From: a virus
Length of the DNA stretch: 41,623 nucleotides
Strand: one strand, 5' to 3'
IMG/VR virus record: IMGVR_UViG_3300031952_000044
Span: 1-41,623 of that record
Of the stretch, positions 6,525 through 14,650 are shown piece by piece. Position numbers and translations under genes: made by a program. How positions within the stretch are numbered: the first letter of the stretch is position 1; each line of letters starts with the position of its first letter. The notes under the pieces are model-generated. The model saw nothing but the letters and a program-made list of their open reading frames with translations. It searched no databases and was not told where the DNA came from.

Positions 6525-9251
6525 ATGCCAGCTAATTTTAAGGACCGAAACAGCGAGATTTTTTATCCTTCAAAACAAAAAACCGGTTTGGCAATAGAAA
6601 ATCACCCCCAGATTGTGCCAAAAGAAATTCCTGCTGAAAGCCGGGGCAATGCCTTTCCTCTGGTCACGTGGAGCGACCCGTTTGGAGTCGGACTGCAAAA
6701 ACAATTGCATCCCTATTACGGAGTTGTTTCCGGCGTCTACTACGCTATGACTGGAATGCCCTGGCTTTCAGCTGACGCAAGAAAAGCTGTCAAGACCGAA
6801 TGGTTTTGGCAGCCGATTAGGGGACAACCTAGAAGAGTTGACACGAACGAACTCAGAAAGTATGCGAATACTGTTTGGATACAATCCATTGTAATGACGA
6901 TTCAAAAACAGATATCTAATGTGCCTTGGGACATCGTGCCATTGGACGAAGAAACTTCTTATGAAGAAGTCGCTGATGAAATAGACAGAGTCAAAGAATT
7001 TTTCAAGCATCCGAACAAGAACAATGAGAGTTGGAATGACATCGTGAGTGCTTGGGTCAAGGATATTGAAGAAATCGACGCGGGTGTCTTGGTAAAAGTC
7101 TACACAATGGATTCTTACGATTTCGAGCATTTGGAGCCGAGAAGCGGAGCGCCTTTGTTAAAACCGCTTGTTTGCCCGGAGTGCATGGGAAACAAAAAGA
7201 CTAATTCTGCTCTTGCACAAGGCAAGGCAATGAGAGTAATCGAAGCCATTTTCAAAGCCGAAACTGGTTTGCCAAAAGAATACGAGCACAAGATAATTGG
7301 CGGCGAAGCCGAAGTCACAGAAAAATACAAGCTCTTAAAGCCTGATTATGACCAAATGAGGGAAAAAATGATGCAAGTGGTTTCCGCGAACAGCACAGGC
7401 GATGAAAACACTGTGGATATCGAGTGCCCTTTTTGCAATGGAACAGGCAAAGGCAGGCAAATAACCGAAGTCTATTGCTTTGACGGAGCAAGCTTTTTGA
7501 AAGATTGTGACAGGACTGGTTGGAATTACGGTTACTGGCAATACTCTTACGCGATTCCAGCTCATCCGATGTGGTTCAATCGTGACGAAATAATTTATTA
7601 CATGGCGAACCCGAGAGGATTCAGTGTTTATGGTTACGCGCCAATGCAATCAAGCCTCGAGTTAGTCAAGAGCCTCGAGTATAGCGTCAAGCACAACATG
7701 GCATTGTTTTTGGATGGAGCAGTGCCGGATGGAATAGTTGGAATCGAAGACATGAGCGACGCGGAACTCACGAGAATGAAGACCGCTTGGGAAAACGAAT
7801 TAAAGGGCCAGCCCCACAAAGTGCTTTTTTTGAACAAAAAAACGACTTTTAGCCCGTTTGCTTTCAACAACAGGGACATGCAATTCTTGGAAGGCCAGAA
7901 ACAAACTTGGTTACAGGTAATGGCAAACTTTGGGGTAGGGCCAACAGATCTTGGAATCTTTGAGGATGTAAACAGGGCCACAGCAGGAAGCGCTGCGGAG
8001 ACTGGAAGAAGGAAAGCAATAAGGCCTATTCTCAAGAAAATCGAGGATATGATTAATGTTCAACTCATGCCTGACTTGGGAGCAAAAAAAACCAAGTTCG
8101 CTTACATTGTCGACGATCCTGTTGAAGAAAGAATGAAAGCAGAATTAAACGAGATTTACCTTCGAAGCGGATTGAAGAGCGTGAACGAGATAAGAATAGA
8201 AGACGGTTTGCCCCCGGTTTCTTGGGGCGACGGGCCAAGCAACCCAATGCAAAGAATCGGCCTTGAAGGAGAAAAGCCTGGTGAAGTTCAAGGAATCCAG
8301 GACACCGAGGATGCTGCAGAAGAAGGACCAAAGGATTCAAAAGAAAAAGCGGCTTTCAACTCGCACATTCCTTTCATTACAACGATCCAGAACCTGAGCA
8401 CGCCATTGTCTTTTGCGGTTCCAAGAAGCGGGCATCCGAACTCGCAGTATCCTTACAATTCAATGAGCGGAATCTGCCCGGGATGCGGGAAAGCAGGACT
8501 GATGCCTATTGGAGAGGATCCAAGTGGAGTATCAATTGCAAGGGCTTATTTGTGCAATTTTTGTGGAAGAAAGTATAATGAGGAAGAACTTGCAACAGCT
8601 GAATCCGAACAAGCAAAGATGCATTCGGCAGGCGAAAGAACTGATCCTTTCAAGCGACCGCAAAGAATTGACGAGGCAACCCGCGACATTTTAGCGGGTT
8701 CCGCGCAAACCATGACTCCTACTGCTCCGGATCCGAATCTCACGCCTACGGTTGCTCCGCGCAAAAAGAAAGTTGAGCCTGACTTAAAAAAAAAAGTCGA
8801 GCCATTAGCACCAGTTTTTCTTGATACTTGGGTGGGATTCCAAACAGCGCCCTTGTTTGCTTTTGTGGCAAGGTTCCTGCAAAATTATGACTTCGGGCTC
8901 GTGACAGGATCGAACAAGAAAAGAAGCGCTCTGAGAAGCATTTTTGAGGACGCTTTCACGAACGGCATGAACCTGCATCAGCTCGCGGGAGAAATCGAGT
9001 CAGCGGGATTCGACAAAATAAGCGCTGATGCGATAGCGCGGACAGAAACAATCAGAATAGCGAATGAAGCAAAACTCTTGCAGGCAGAAGCGAATGGTTA
9101 CAAAAAAGTTATTTTTGTAGCGACCCATGACAAGCATGTGTGCGAGGAATGCGCTGCTCTTGACGGCAAGATAATGGGTGTTGAGAAAGCAAAGGGGTTG
9201 ATTCCCGTGCACCCGAATTGCAGATGCACTTACCGGATGGTGGTTGAATGA
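6525..9251 (+). CDS. Portal protein fused to MuF-type head morphogenesis domain (908 aa)
   Basis: Residues about 40-580 look like a portal: helices and the VMANFGVGPTDLG ... NRATA stretch (465-487) typical of phage portals. The C-terminus (about 770-908) is a phage Mu gpF-like minor head domain: IARTETIRIANEAKL, then C873/C876 and HPNCRCTY (896-903). Two zinc-knuckle pairs interrupt it: C217/C220 with C301/C304 (DnaJ-like CPFCNGTGKG), and C651/C654 with C677/C680. The linker 690-765 is Pro/Lys-rich. The two functions are usually separate genes, and the fusion would tether one MuF domain per portal subunit. It follows terL with its own promoter. Confidence 0.85.
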   Translation: MPANFKDRNSEIFYPSKQKTGLAIENHPQIVPKEIPAESRGNAFPLVTWSDPFGVGLQKQLHPYYGVVSGVYYAMTGMPWLSADARKAVKTEWFWQPIRGQPRRVDTNELRKYANTVWIQSIVMTIQKQISNVPWDIVPLDEETSYEEVADEIDRVKEFFKHPNKNNESWNDIVSAWVKDIEEIDAGVLVKVYTMDSYDFEHLEPRSGAPLLKPLVCPECMGNKKTNSALAQGKAMRVIEAIFKAETGLPKEYEHKIIGGEAEVTEKYKLLKPDYDQMREKMMQVVSANSTGDENTVDIECPFCNGTGKGRQITEVYCFDGASFLKDCDRTGWNYGYWQYSYAIPAHPMWFNRDEIIYYMANPRGFSVYGYAPMQSSLELVKSLEYSVKHNMALFLDGAVPDGIVGIEDMSDAELTRMKTAWENELKGQPHKVLFLNKKTTFSPFAFNNRDMQFLEGQKQTWLQVMANFGVGPTDLGIFEDVNRATAGSAAETGRRKAIRPILKKIEDMINVQLMPDLGAKKTKFAYIVDDPVEERMKAELNEIYLRSGLKSVNEIRIEDGLPPVSWGDGPSNPMQRIGLEGEKPGEVQGIQDTEDAAEEGPKDSKEKAAFNSHIPFITTIQNLSTPLSFAVPRSGHPNSQYPYNSMSGICPGCGKAGLMPIGEDPSGVSIARAYLCNFCGRKYNEEELATAESEQAKMHSAGERTDPFKRPQRIDEATRDILAGSAQTMTPTAPDPNLTPTVAPRKKKVEPDLKKKVEPLAPVFLDTWVGFQTAPLFAFVARFLQNYDFGLVTGSNKKRSALRSIFEDAFTNGMNLHQLAGEIESAGFDKISADAIARTETIRIANEAKLLQAEANGYKKVIFVATHDKHVCEECAALDGKIMGVEKAKGLIPVHPNCRCTYRMVVE

Positions 9252-9598
9252 CTTGTCCGCATGAAGTCTACACTTACATTGGGGAAAACACATGGAAATG
9301 CACTGATTGCGGAAAAGTTGAATTCGACCAATTTACTGGAAAGGTGGTTGAGAAAATGAATTCAAAGACAGAGAATTATTTTGATGGACTCAAGGGCGAA
9401 CAAGGACTCAAGGACTTGCTCATCATGAATGGATTCGATTCCAGGCCGGATGCGGACTTCGATGCAGCGGCACTGGCGCAGGGAATCCAAGTTGAACTCG
9501 AGCACACGAACAGCATCGAGATAGCGAAAAAGATTGCAAAAGACCATTTGGAAGAAGACAAGAATTACTATGAGAAGCTCGCCAAACTGAGGCTGTGA
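9248..9598 (+). CDS. Zinc-ribbon + DUF5661-like protein (116 aa)
   Basis: The start overlaps the portal stop as ATGA. A small N-terminal zinc site (C3, H5, C18, C21) precedes a helical domain whose core, QGIQVELEHTNSIEIAKKIAKD followed by HLEEDKNYYEKL, matches the DUF5661 pattern (A-x-G-x-x-V-E-x-E-H-T ... A-x-x-H-L-x-E-D-x-x-Y-Y). That domain is common near phage capsid genes. Function is unknown; a structural or capsid-assembly role is likely from position. Confidence 0.65.
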   Translation: MTCPHEVYTYIGENTWKCTDCGKVEFDQFTGKVVEKMNSKTENYFDGLKGEQGLKDLLIMNGFDSRPDADFDAAALAQGIQVELEHTNSIEIAKKIAKDHLEEDKNYYEKLAKLRL

Positions 9599-9601
9599 AT
9601 C

Positions 9602-9847
9602 ATGCCTGCTGAAGTCTTGAACCAAGTCAGGGCCCTGATGCGGGAAGGATACTCCGAGAGCAGGGCCTATGCGATAGCCGTCGCGAATTACAAGCGCAGG
9701 CACGGGCATCCTCCGGAAATGCATCACAAGCAAAGCCAAGAAATCTTTTTCAAAACGCCCGCGACTCCAGAAATGCTGCAATGGGAAACGCTCAAGGAAC
9801 TCCAGCGCATCAGGGAAAGCCTTGAAAGAATGGAAAGAAAACAATAA
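9602..9847 (+). CDS. Small helical hypothetical protein (81 aa)
   Basis: The N-terminal 35 residues (LNQVRALMREGYSESRAYAIA...) resemble short phage modules of the kind L-x-x-G-x-s-x-s-x-A-y-A-I-A, followed by a basic segment and a C-terminal coiled coil (LKELQRIRESLERMERKQ). It stands between portal-MuF and protease genes, which suggests a minor capsid or assembly factor. Confidence 0.6.
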   Translation: MPAEVLNQVRALMREGYSESRAYAIAVANYKRRHGHPPEMHHKQSQEIFFKTPATPEMLQWETLKELQRIRESLERMERKQ

Positions 9848-9877
9848 GATTAAATACAAGAAAGTGCAATAAAAGGG
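9847..9877 (+). promoter_or_regulatory. Composite late promoter before prohead protease
   Basis: AGATTAAATACAAG (9847-9860) plus second block GCAATAAAAGGG (9866-9877). ATG 9881 begins 34 nt after the TATA block starts. This copy supports the spacing of the two-part motif. Confidence 0.65.
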
Positions 9878-9880
9878 AGC

Positions 9881-11170
9881 ATGCAGAACTTTCAGATTTT
9901 TATTCCCATTACGAAAGGATTGCCCTCGGATGGCGCATATAAAATAACTGAGACTTTGCCGACCGGGGAAACGCGCACGAGATACAGGCTCAAAGGAATT
10001 GCTTCAACAACGAGCCTGGACAGGGACAGTGAAAGAGTCACCAGAGAATGCATCGAAGACATGGTGAACACGATTAAGGCAAAGAAGCTCCCAATTTTTG
10101 GGAACCACCAACACGAATGGGAAAACATGCTCGGATACGCGGATGATGCGGAAGCAATGGAAAACCAAATGGGAATAAGCATTCTCACAGCTTATGCGGA
10201 GAAGAATCCGAAAGTCGAGCAGTTGATAGAGAACCTTGACGCAGGGCTTCCCTATGGATTGTCAATCGGCGGAAGCATAATCGAAAAAGGAGACGCTTAC
10301 GAGCCATCGCTCGACAAGAACATCAAGCTCATAAAAAAAATCGGCTTGCTTGAAACAAGCGTGGTTGGCATCGGATCGAACCCGGATGCTTTCCTTTCAC
10401 TGCCGGAACAGATTTCTAAGTCTCTCAAAAAGGAGGAGATTGAATTGAATGAAACTTTGAAAGCCGCCGGGCAAGCCGGTGTCTTGTCCTACGGAAAACT
10501 CGGAGAGCAGACAGTGGAGCAAACTTGCCCTGGCTGCGGAAGGCCCGCGGAGCTGAGAAAGCTCTCGGACGGAAAAGCCGTGTACTTATGCCCCTTCGAT
10601 GGAACTCTTTTCGAAGTCGATGAGAACAAAAAGAAGTTCGTTGCGAACCCGATATCACAGCCGGCGAGAATGCCGTCTCAAAACATCGAGCAACAGCAGC
10701 CGAAGCCGTTGGGAGGCAAAGGCAAAGGTTTAAATTCAAGTTTGAGTGTAAAAAAGACCAATGGAGGAAAAGCCATGACAGATAATGAGGACGGCGAAAA
10801 GCCCGACAAAGAAGAAAACAAAAAGACCGCCAAAGAAGAGGCGGAAGAAAAGCCCGAAGACTCCGAAGAGGACGAAAAGGCTTACAAACGTTTTGTAAAG
10901 TTTATGACCAGGTATGCGAAAGAAACTGCTTCCAAAGCCGAAGGAGTTAACAGCGCACCCGGTTCAGAAAACGCTGATGCCAAGAACGAAATTGGTGGAA
11001 GCGGAAAAGCTGCCACGCCCGTGCAGGAGAAATCCGTCAAGGATTTCGAGAGCATGAAGAAGGCATTCAAGGAAAACGTTGGCGTAGAGGGCCTTGAGAA
11101 AGAAGGTTCCATTGCTGCAGTTGGCATGGACTTCAAGAGCATGAGAGAAGAACAACTGAAGAGGAAGTGA
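9881..11170 (+). CDS. HK97-type prohead protease with C-terminal scaffold domain (429 aa)
   Basis: The N-terminal domain (1-180) has prohead-protease features: LKGIASTTSLDRDSERV, the histidine-containing GNHQHEW (H76/H78) and nucleophile motif GLSIGG (S128). A zinc ribbon follows (C216/C219, C237). The C-terminal 130 residues are Lys/Glu-rich, disordered and helical, like a scaffolding or delta domain that guides capsid assembly and is then cleaved. A nested start at 10775 would make the scaffold alone. It precedes the capsid gene, as in HK97 and lambda order. Confidence 0.8.
   Translation: MQNFQIFIPITKGLPSDGAYKITETLPTGETRTRYRLKGIASTTSLDRDSERVTRECIEDMVNTIKAKKLPIFGNHQHEWENMLGYADDAEAMENQMGISILTAYAEKNPKVEQLIENLDAGLPYGLSIGGSIIEKGDAYEPSLDKNIKLIKKIGLLETSVVGIGSNPDAFLSLPEQISKSLKKEEIELNETLKAAGQAGVLSYGKLGEQTVEQTCPGCGRPAELRKLSDGKAVYLCPFDGTLFEVDENKKKFVANPISQPARMPSQNIEQQQPKPLGGKGKGLNSSLSVKKTNGGKAMTDNEDGEKPDKEENKKTAKEEAEEKPEDSEEDEKAYKRFVKFMTRYAKETASKAEGVNSAPGSENADAKNEIGGSGKAATPVQEKSVKDFESMKKAFKENVGVEGLEKEGSIAAVGMDFKSMREEQLKRK
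10728..10757 (+). promoter_or_regulatory. Internal promoter for the nested scaffold gene
   Basis: Inside the protease gene, GGTTTAAATTCAAG (10727-10740) and GTGTAAAAAAGA (10746-10757) reproduce both blocks of the late promoter at the right spacing. A GGAGG (10763-10767) and ATG 10775 follow. This combination inside a coding region is unlikely to be chance. Confidence 0.6.
10775..11170 (+). CDS. Nested in-frame scaffolding protein (131 aa)
   Basis: An internal ATG in frame with the protease (residue M299) has GGAGG 7 nt upstream and its own promoter. The product is acidic and lysine-rich at the N-terminus (EDGEKPDKEENKKTAKEE) and helical at the C-terminus. The arrangement is like lambda C/Nu3, in which a scaffold is made from the 3' part of the protease gene. 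Production as a separate protein is an inference. Confidence 0.6.
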   Translation: MTDNEDGEKPDKEENKKTAKEEAEEKPEDSEEDEKAYKRFVKFMTRYAKETASKAEGVNSAPGSENADAKNEIGGSGKAATPVQEKSVKDFESMKKAFKENVGVEGLEKEGSIAAVGMDFKSMREEQLKRK

Positions 11171-11176
11171 GGTAAA

Positions 11177-12355
11177 ATGGATGACATGAAAATCGGAACA
11201 CTTACAGCAATGGACGCAGGAGGCGAAGACGCTTCTATGCTAAAAAGTTCTGCTTTATTTGGCGGAGCGCCTAACGGCAGCATCATAAAGCGCTGGGTAT
11301 GGGCTCCGAACCAGGACGGCGGAACAGAATACGGTCTCGTGAAAGGCATTCAGAGCCATTTCGCGGACTTCAAAAAAGCAATGACCACGACCTTGAATAC
11401 TTACAGTGCAGGAACACTGCCTGTGCTTATTCCGGTTTACGTGGACCCGGAAATCGTGGATCTTACCAGGAGAGCAACTCCTTTGGTAGAACTGATTCCG
11501 AGAGTTACCAATTATGGTAGCTACGCCAGTTATAACCAACTGAGCACAATCGCAACAGGACAAGCAGTCACAGAAGACGCTGCATTGACCGAGCAAAACG
11601 ACACTTATGCCAGAAAGACAATCCCGATCAAGGTATTGGTAAGCGTTGGCAGAGTCACAGAATTCATGATGGAGGCAAGCAAGCCTTACTTGAGTTCAGG
11701 CGGATACATTGACGCTTTGAGCCTCGACGTCAGGGCCAAGACACTGGCACTGAGAAGGCTCGAGGAAGCCATGATTCTGTTGGGCGATGGCGTGACAGAC
11801 TGGACAGAACCAGTCAACAGTTCGACCATTACTGGCACAAACAGCTACAACGGGCTTTATCAGCTGATAACCAATGCGAACAGCAACGGTTTCGGCGGAA
11901 GCTCAAGCTACAGGACAGACAAGGCCGCGGCAGCACTGACACTCGCAGACATGAGGACAGGAATAAGGACCTGCAGGACAGCAGGCGGAGAACCAAACCT
12001 CATAGTCATGGACTATGCAAGCTACGACCATCTTAAGGGCTTGATACAGGACCAGTTAAGGTACGTGTCTACTCAGACAATTGCCTGGGGAATCACAACC
12101 TTGAGCTTTGAGGGCGTTCCAATCATAGCATCAAGGTTCCTGAGCACGACCGCAGGAAGCGGAAGCTCGACTCCGGCAAACGGAAAGAGCGTGTTCATAC
12201 TTGACACAAACGTAATCGAAATGAGAGTCCTGAGGGACGTGACTTACGAAGAACTTGCGCAAACAAATCTGAGCAAGAAATTCGTACTGAGCGTTTTCGA
12301 GACACTCGTATGCAAGGCCCCTCAATTTTGCCATTGCATTTTTGACATATTGTGA
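11177..12355 (+). CDS. HK97-fold major capsid protein (392 aa)
   Basis: Forms the icosahedral shell. Features that fit: an N-terminal arm of about 100 residues; a strand and helix region with TRRATPLVELIPRV and the YNQLSTIATGQAVTEDAA stretch; the E-loop area; AEAMILLGDG-like RLEEAMILLGDGV (near 195); and the C-terminal NLIVMDYASYDHLKGL and TLSFEGVPIIASRFL followed by FILDTN, characteristic of HK97-type capsid P and A domains. It follows the protease/scaffold gene by 6 nt and is followed by a strong hairpin. Confidence 0.85.
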   Translation: MDDMKIGTLTAMDAGGEDASMLKSSALFGGAPNGSIIKRWVWAPNQDGGTEYGLVKGIQSHFADFKKAMTTTLNTYSAGTLPVLIPVYVDPEIVDLTRRATPLVELIPRVTNYGSYASYNQLSTIATGQAVTEDAALTEQNDTYARKTIPIKVLVSVGRVTEFMMEASKPYLSSGGYIDALSLDVRAKTLALRRLEEAMILLGDGVTDWTEPVNSSTITGTNSYNGLYQLITNANSNGFGGSSSYRTDKAAAALTLADMRTGIRTCRTAGGEPNLIVMDYASYDHLKGLIQDQLRYVSTQTIAWGITTLSFEGVPIIASRFLSTTAGSGSSTPANGKSVFILDTNVIEMRVLRDVTYEELAQTNLSKKFVLSVFETLVCKAPQFCHCIFDIL

Positions 12356-12364
12356 GGCTAAAAG

Positions 12365-12412
12365 AAAGGGCTTTGAGGCGGGATTAAATTCCCGTTCTCA
12401 AAAGAGCCTTTT
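12365..12412 (+). terminator. Large RNA hairpin after the major capsid gene
   Basis: Left arm AAAGGGCTTTGAGGCGGGA (12365-12383), loop TTAAAT, right arm TCCCGTTCTCAAAAGAGCCTTT up to 12411; pairing is imperfect but long (about 17 pairs). No coding is seen in this 80-nt gap. It probably stabilises capsid mRNA or partly terminates transcription, lowering expression of the following genes. Confidence 0.6.
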
Positions 12413-12435
12413 GAAGAAACGGAGGAAGAAAAATT

Positions 12436-12741
12436 ATGGCGACATTTTCAACAAGCGACACGGTCACAGAAGTCACGCCTAACGCTGGCTTGAAGGAAAT
12501 TATTGTTACGACTCCGACAACTATGATTAACAGTGATGCAATCACGGTCGTGTTGGAGGATTATGGCATTTCAAAAGCTGGTTTGCTTACAATACAAGGT
12601 TATGTGCAGACAACAGCAGGAAGTGTTATTGCAGGAGAAGCTCCGACGACAGCGGTTTCGTCAGGGACTCTGACAGTGACTTCACCGACAGGAATCGCGA
12701 CAGGCGCGAGAATTTACAGGATTTTGGGAAAAAGCAATTAA
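12436..12741 (+). CDS. Small beta-rich structural protein, copy 1 (101 aa)
   Basis: A GGAGG site precedes the ATG. The sequence is Thr/Ser/Val-rich with alternating strands and no charged helices, typical of decoration or spike proteins. It is paralogous to the next gene: both begin MATFSTSDTVTE and end YRI-(L/I)-G. Position just after the major capsid protein suggests capsid decoration. No family is recognised. Confidence 0.65.
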   Translation: MATFSTSDTVTEVTPNAGLKEIIVTTPTTMINSDAITVVLEDYGISKAGLLTIQGYVQTTAGSVIAGEAPTTAVSSGTLTVTSPTGIATGARIYRILGKSN

Positions 12742-12756
12742 GGAGGACGAAAGAGT

Positions 12757-13059
12757 ATGGCGACATTTTCGACGAGTGACACAGTCACAGAGATTGTGCC
12801 TAATGCGGGATACAAGGAAATAATTGTGGAAACGCCTGCCACTTGTATTGATGGAGATACGGTGACAGTCAGCTTAAGCACTTATGGCATAACAGGTTTG
12901 CTTACAGTGAGCGGCTATGCCAATAGTTCGACAAACAATGCTATCTTGGCGAACGCGCCAACAACCTCGGTGACGGCTCAGACTCTCACAATCACGGTTC
13001 CTTCCAGTGGAATAGGAGTCATGAAAAGAGTCTACAGGATAATCGGGGACAGTTCGTGA
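12757..13059 (+). CDS. Small beta-rich structural protein, copy 2 (100 aa)
   Basis: Tandem duplicate of the preceding gene, sharing the first 12 residues, the NAG-x-KEIIV motif, the LLT(I/V)-x-GY strand and the TLT(V/I) strand, while loops have diverged. An AGGAGG stands before the ATG. The two may form hetero-oligomers or be differently expressed surface proteins. Confidence 0.65.
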   Translation: MATFSTSDTVTEIVPNAGYKEIIVETPATCIDGDTVTVSLSTYGITGLLTVSGYANSSTNNAILANAPTTSVTAQTLTITVPSSGIGVMKRVYRIIGDSS

Positions 13060-13068
13060 GGTGTTTGA

Positions 13069-13314
13069 ATGACAGCGGTAACAGAAGTTGCGTCAAAGGA
13101 AATAACCGGCATCTCGGGCTGCAGGCTTTACAAGCTTGACGAAGTGGCGGATGGGTACACGCTTGCTGTTCCTTTTGGAACAGTCTGGGCAGTGTTTATC
13201 CAAGTCATTGAGGCGACAACGCCCCAGTACGCGTCTTACACGGTGTCCGGAAGCACAATAACATTCGAAACATCCGGCACAGTGGATATGGACGTAATGG
13301 TTTTTGGTGAGTAA
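13069..13314 (+). CDS. Small beta-rich structural protein, second family copy 1 (81 aa)
   Basis: Starts 9 nt after the preceding gene with GAGGTG upstream. Shares with the next gene the framework KEITG...RLYKL...FGT-x-x-AVFI...YTVSG-x-TITFET...D-V-x-V-x-GE. It is a compact beta protein, probably a virion surface or decoration subunit. No family is recognised. Confidence 0.65.
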   Translation: MTAVTEVASKEITGISGCRLYKLDEVADGYTLAVPFGTVWAVFIQVIEATTPQYASYTVSGSTITFETSGTVDMDVMVFGE

Positions 13315-13554
13315 ATGACTGAAGCAGCGAGATTGCCGACAAAGGAAATCACGGGATTCGGATGGAGGCTTTACAAGCTTGCATCCGTTTCCGATACGAA
13401 TACTTTGACAACAGACTTTGGGACAGCGCATGCTGTTTTCATTTCCTCGACCAGTGGCAATCCGACATATATTTCCTACACGGTTTCAGGCGGAACAATA
13501 ACGTTTGAAACGCCCATGACTTGTAATTTGGATGTTTTGGTTTGGGGAGAGTAG
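13315..13554 (+). CDS. Small beta-rich structural protein, second family copy 2 (79 aa)
   Basis: The ATG follows the previous TAA with no gap. It is a clear tandem paralogue of the 81-aa protein, with matching KEITGFGWRLYKLA, FGTAHAVFI and YTVSGGTITFET segments. The 3' end carries a GGAGAG that can pair with the downstream CTCTCC. Confidence 0.65.
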   Translation: MTEAARLPTKEITGFGWRLYKLASVSDTNTLTTDFGTAHAVFISSTSGNPTYISYTVSGGTITFETPMTCNLDVLVWGE

Positions 13555-13585
13555 ACTCTCCAATTCGTTTCCTTAAAAAGGAGAG
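13546..13585 (+). promoter_or_regulatory. Alternative hairpins at the ribosome site of the next gene
   Basis: CTCTCC (13556-13561) can pair either with GGAGAG at 13546-13551, across the upstream stop codon, or with GGAGAG at 13580-13585, the probable Shine-Dalgarno site of the gene at 13595. The two pairings exclude each other, a layout that would couple translation of the two genes. Function inferred. Confidence 0.4.
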
Positions 13586-13594
13586 GCTTTAAGG

Positions 13595-14050
13595 ATGGCG
13601 CACGTGGTAGGAATAGTGGAAGGGCCGAAGGACTGGTACGATGTTTTTCTCCACGACTTGGAGAAGCAACAATACCATTATCTTGCCACGCATAACAAGA
13701 CTGGTGTAATAGGCCCGATGGTTAGGGAAATCCATATTTTAGACATAACTGTGCCGGAACAGAATCTTCCGAACCTTTTTTCTGATCTTGCTCCTTTCAT
13801 TGGAAGCTCTGGGCATCCTTCGAAAAGCAAAAGTACTGCCGTTTTTTTGCAGAAAGCAATGGGAATAGCGAGTTTTCTATCCAAGTTTTTCAAGGGAGTG
13901 GAATTAAAAAAAATTCCGCCTGCAAAGGCAAGCGGAGAAATCAGGCGAAGAGCACTTAATGTGCTGCCTTTGTTTTGGTTCGAGGACAAAGTCTGCAGGG
14001 ATGAAGGCCTTGTTTTGCCGATGAAAGACGGTGGAGGAGAGTTATTGTGA
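13595..14050 (+). CDS. Hypothetical protein (151 aa)
   Basis: The N-terminal half has the look of a small globular domain (HVVGIVEGPKDWYDVFLHDL) and the middle is helical and hydrophobic, followed by a basic segment. No family is recognised. It lies in the structural operon between decoration-like genes and small zinc-finger genes, so a minor virion role is possible. Confidence 0.55.
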   Translation: MAHVVGIVEGPKDWYDVFLHDLEKQQYHYLATHNKTGVIGPMVREIHILDITVPEQNLPNLFSDLAPFIGSSGHPSKSKSTAVFLQKAMGIASFLSKFFKGVELKKIPPAKASGEIRRRALNVLPLFWFEDKVCRDEGLVLPMKDGGGELL

Positions 14051-14214
14051 AGTGCTTTTATTGTAGGAACGAAGGCAGCGCAAAAATCGGGGAAAGCAAA
14101 GGAAACATTTTGCTCGCATTATTGGGGCAAAAGTGCTGGGCAAAAAAAGAGATTTATGTTTGCAAAAAACACTACGAGGAGATGACTCATGGAGAACGAA
14201 GAGAAACACGCTAA
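14047..14214 (+). CDS. Zinc-finger-like mini protein (55 aa)
   Basis: A GTG start overlaps the previous TGA (GTGA). Residues C3-F-Y-C6, C30 and C39-x2-H42 could bind one zinc ion. It is short and basic. The next gene's ATG lies inside its 3' end. Supported by junction style on both sides rather than by homology. Confidence 0.5.
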   Translation: MKCFYCRNEGSAKIGESKGNILLALLGQKCWAKKEIYVCKKHYEEMTHGERRETR

Positions 14215-14644
14215 GGGAGCAGTCTATTATTTGAACGGAGCCGTTATTTCGATGGAAAACAAAGGCGACCACTTCGAAATAAGATTGTATGACCATGCTG
14301 CAGAGTATTTCTGCAGAACAGGCTTGGGAATAAAGGTCAGCAATGGTTATCGGTTCGGAATCAGGGACACGGACACAAAGAACAGGTACGAAATAGTTAG
14401 CGTCGAACAGCAAGCCATAAAAGAACCGGCTTTCCAAGTCCAAGGCGCGCAAAAGAACTTGCTTGCAATATCCGTCGAAGATTACAAGGAGCTCGTGGGC
14501 GGAAAGCACATTAAGATTCGAAAGGAATCCCTGGATGTCGCGCTCAAAATTTTGGACAAGTTTGTCAAGGAAAAAGTCACTCCGGAAGAATACTTGAAAA
14601 TGGCGCGCGAGCTCGCATTGAAAGCCGAGCCATACTACGAGTGA
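14189..14644 (+). CDS. Hypothetical protein (151 aa)
   Basis: A GAGGAGA stands 8 nt before the ATG. The N-terminal half is beta-rich (AVYYLNGAVISMENKGDHFEIRL-like strands), the C-terminal half is helical (residues 90-150, HIKIRKESLDVALKILDKFVKE). No family is recognised. Confidence 0.55.
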   Translation: MENEEKHAKGAVYYLNGAVISMENKGDHFEIRLYDHAAEYFCRTGLGIKVSNGYRFGIRDTDTKNRYEIVSVEQQAIKEPAFQVQGAQKNLLAISVEDYKELVGGKHIKIRKESLDVALKILDKFVKEKVTPEEYLKMARELALKAEPYYE

Positions 14645-14650
14645 TAAAAC

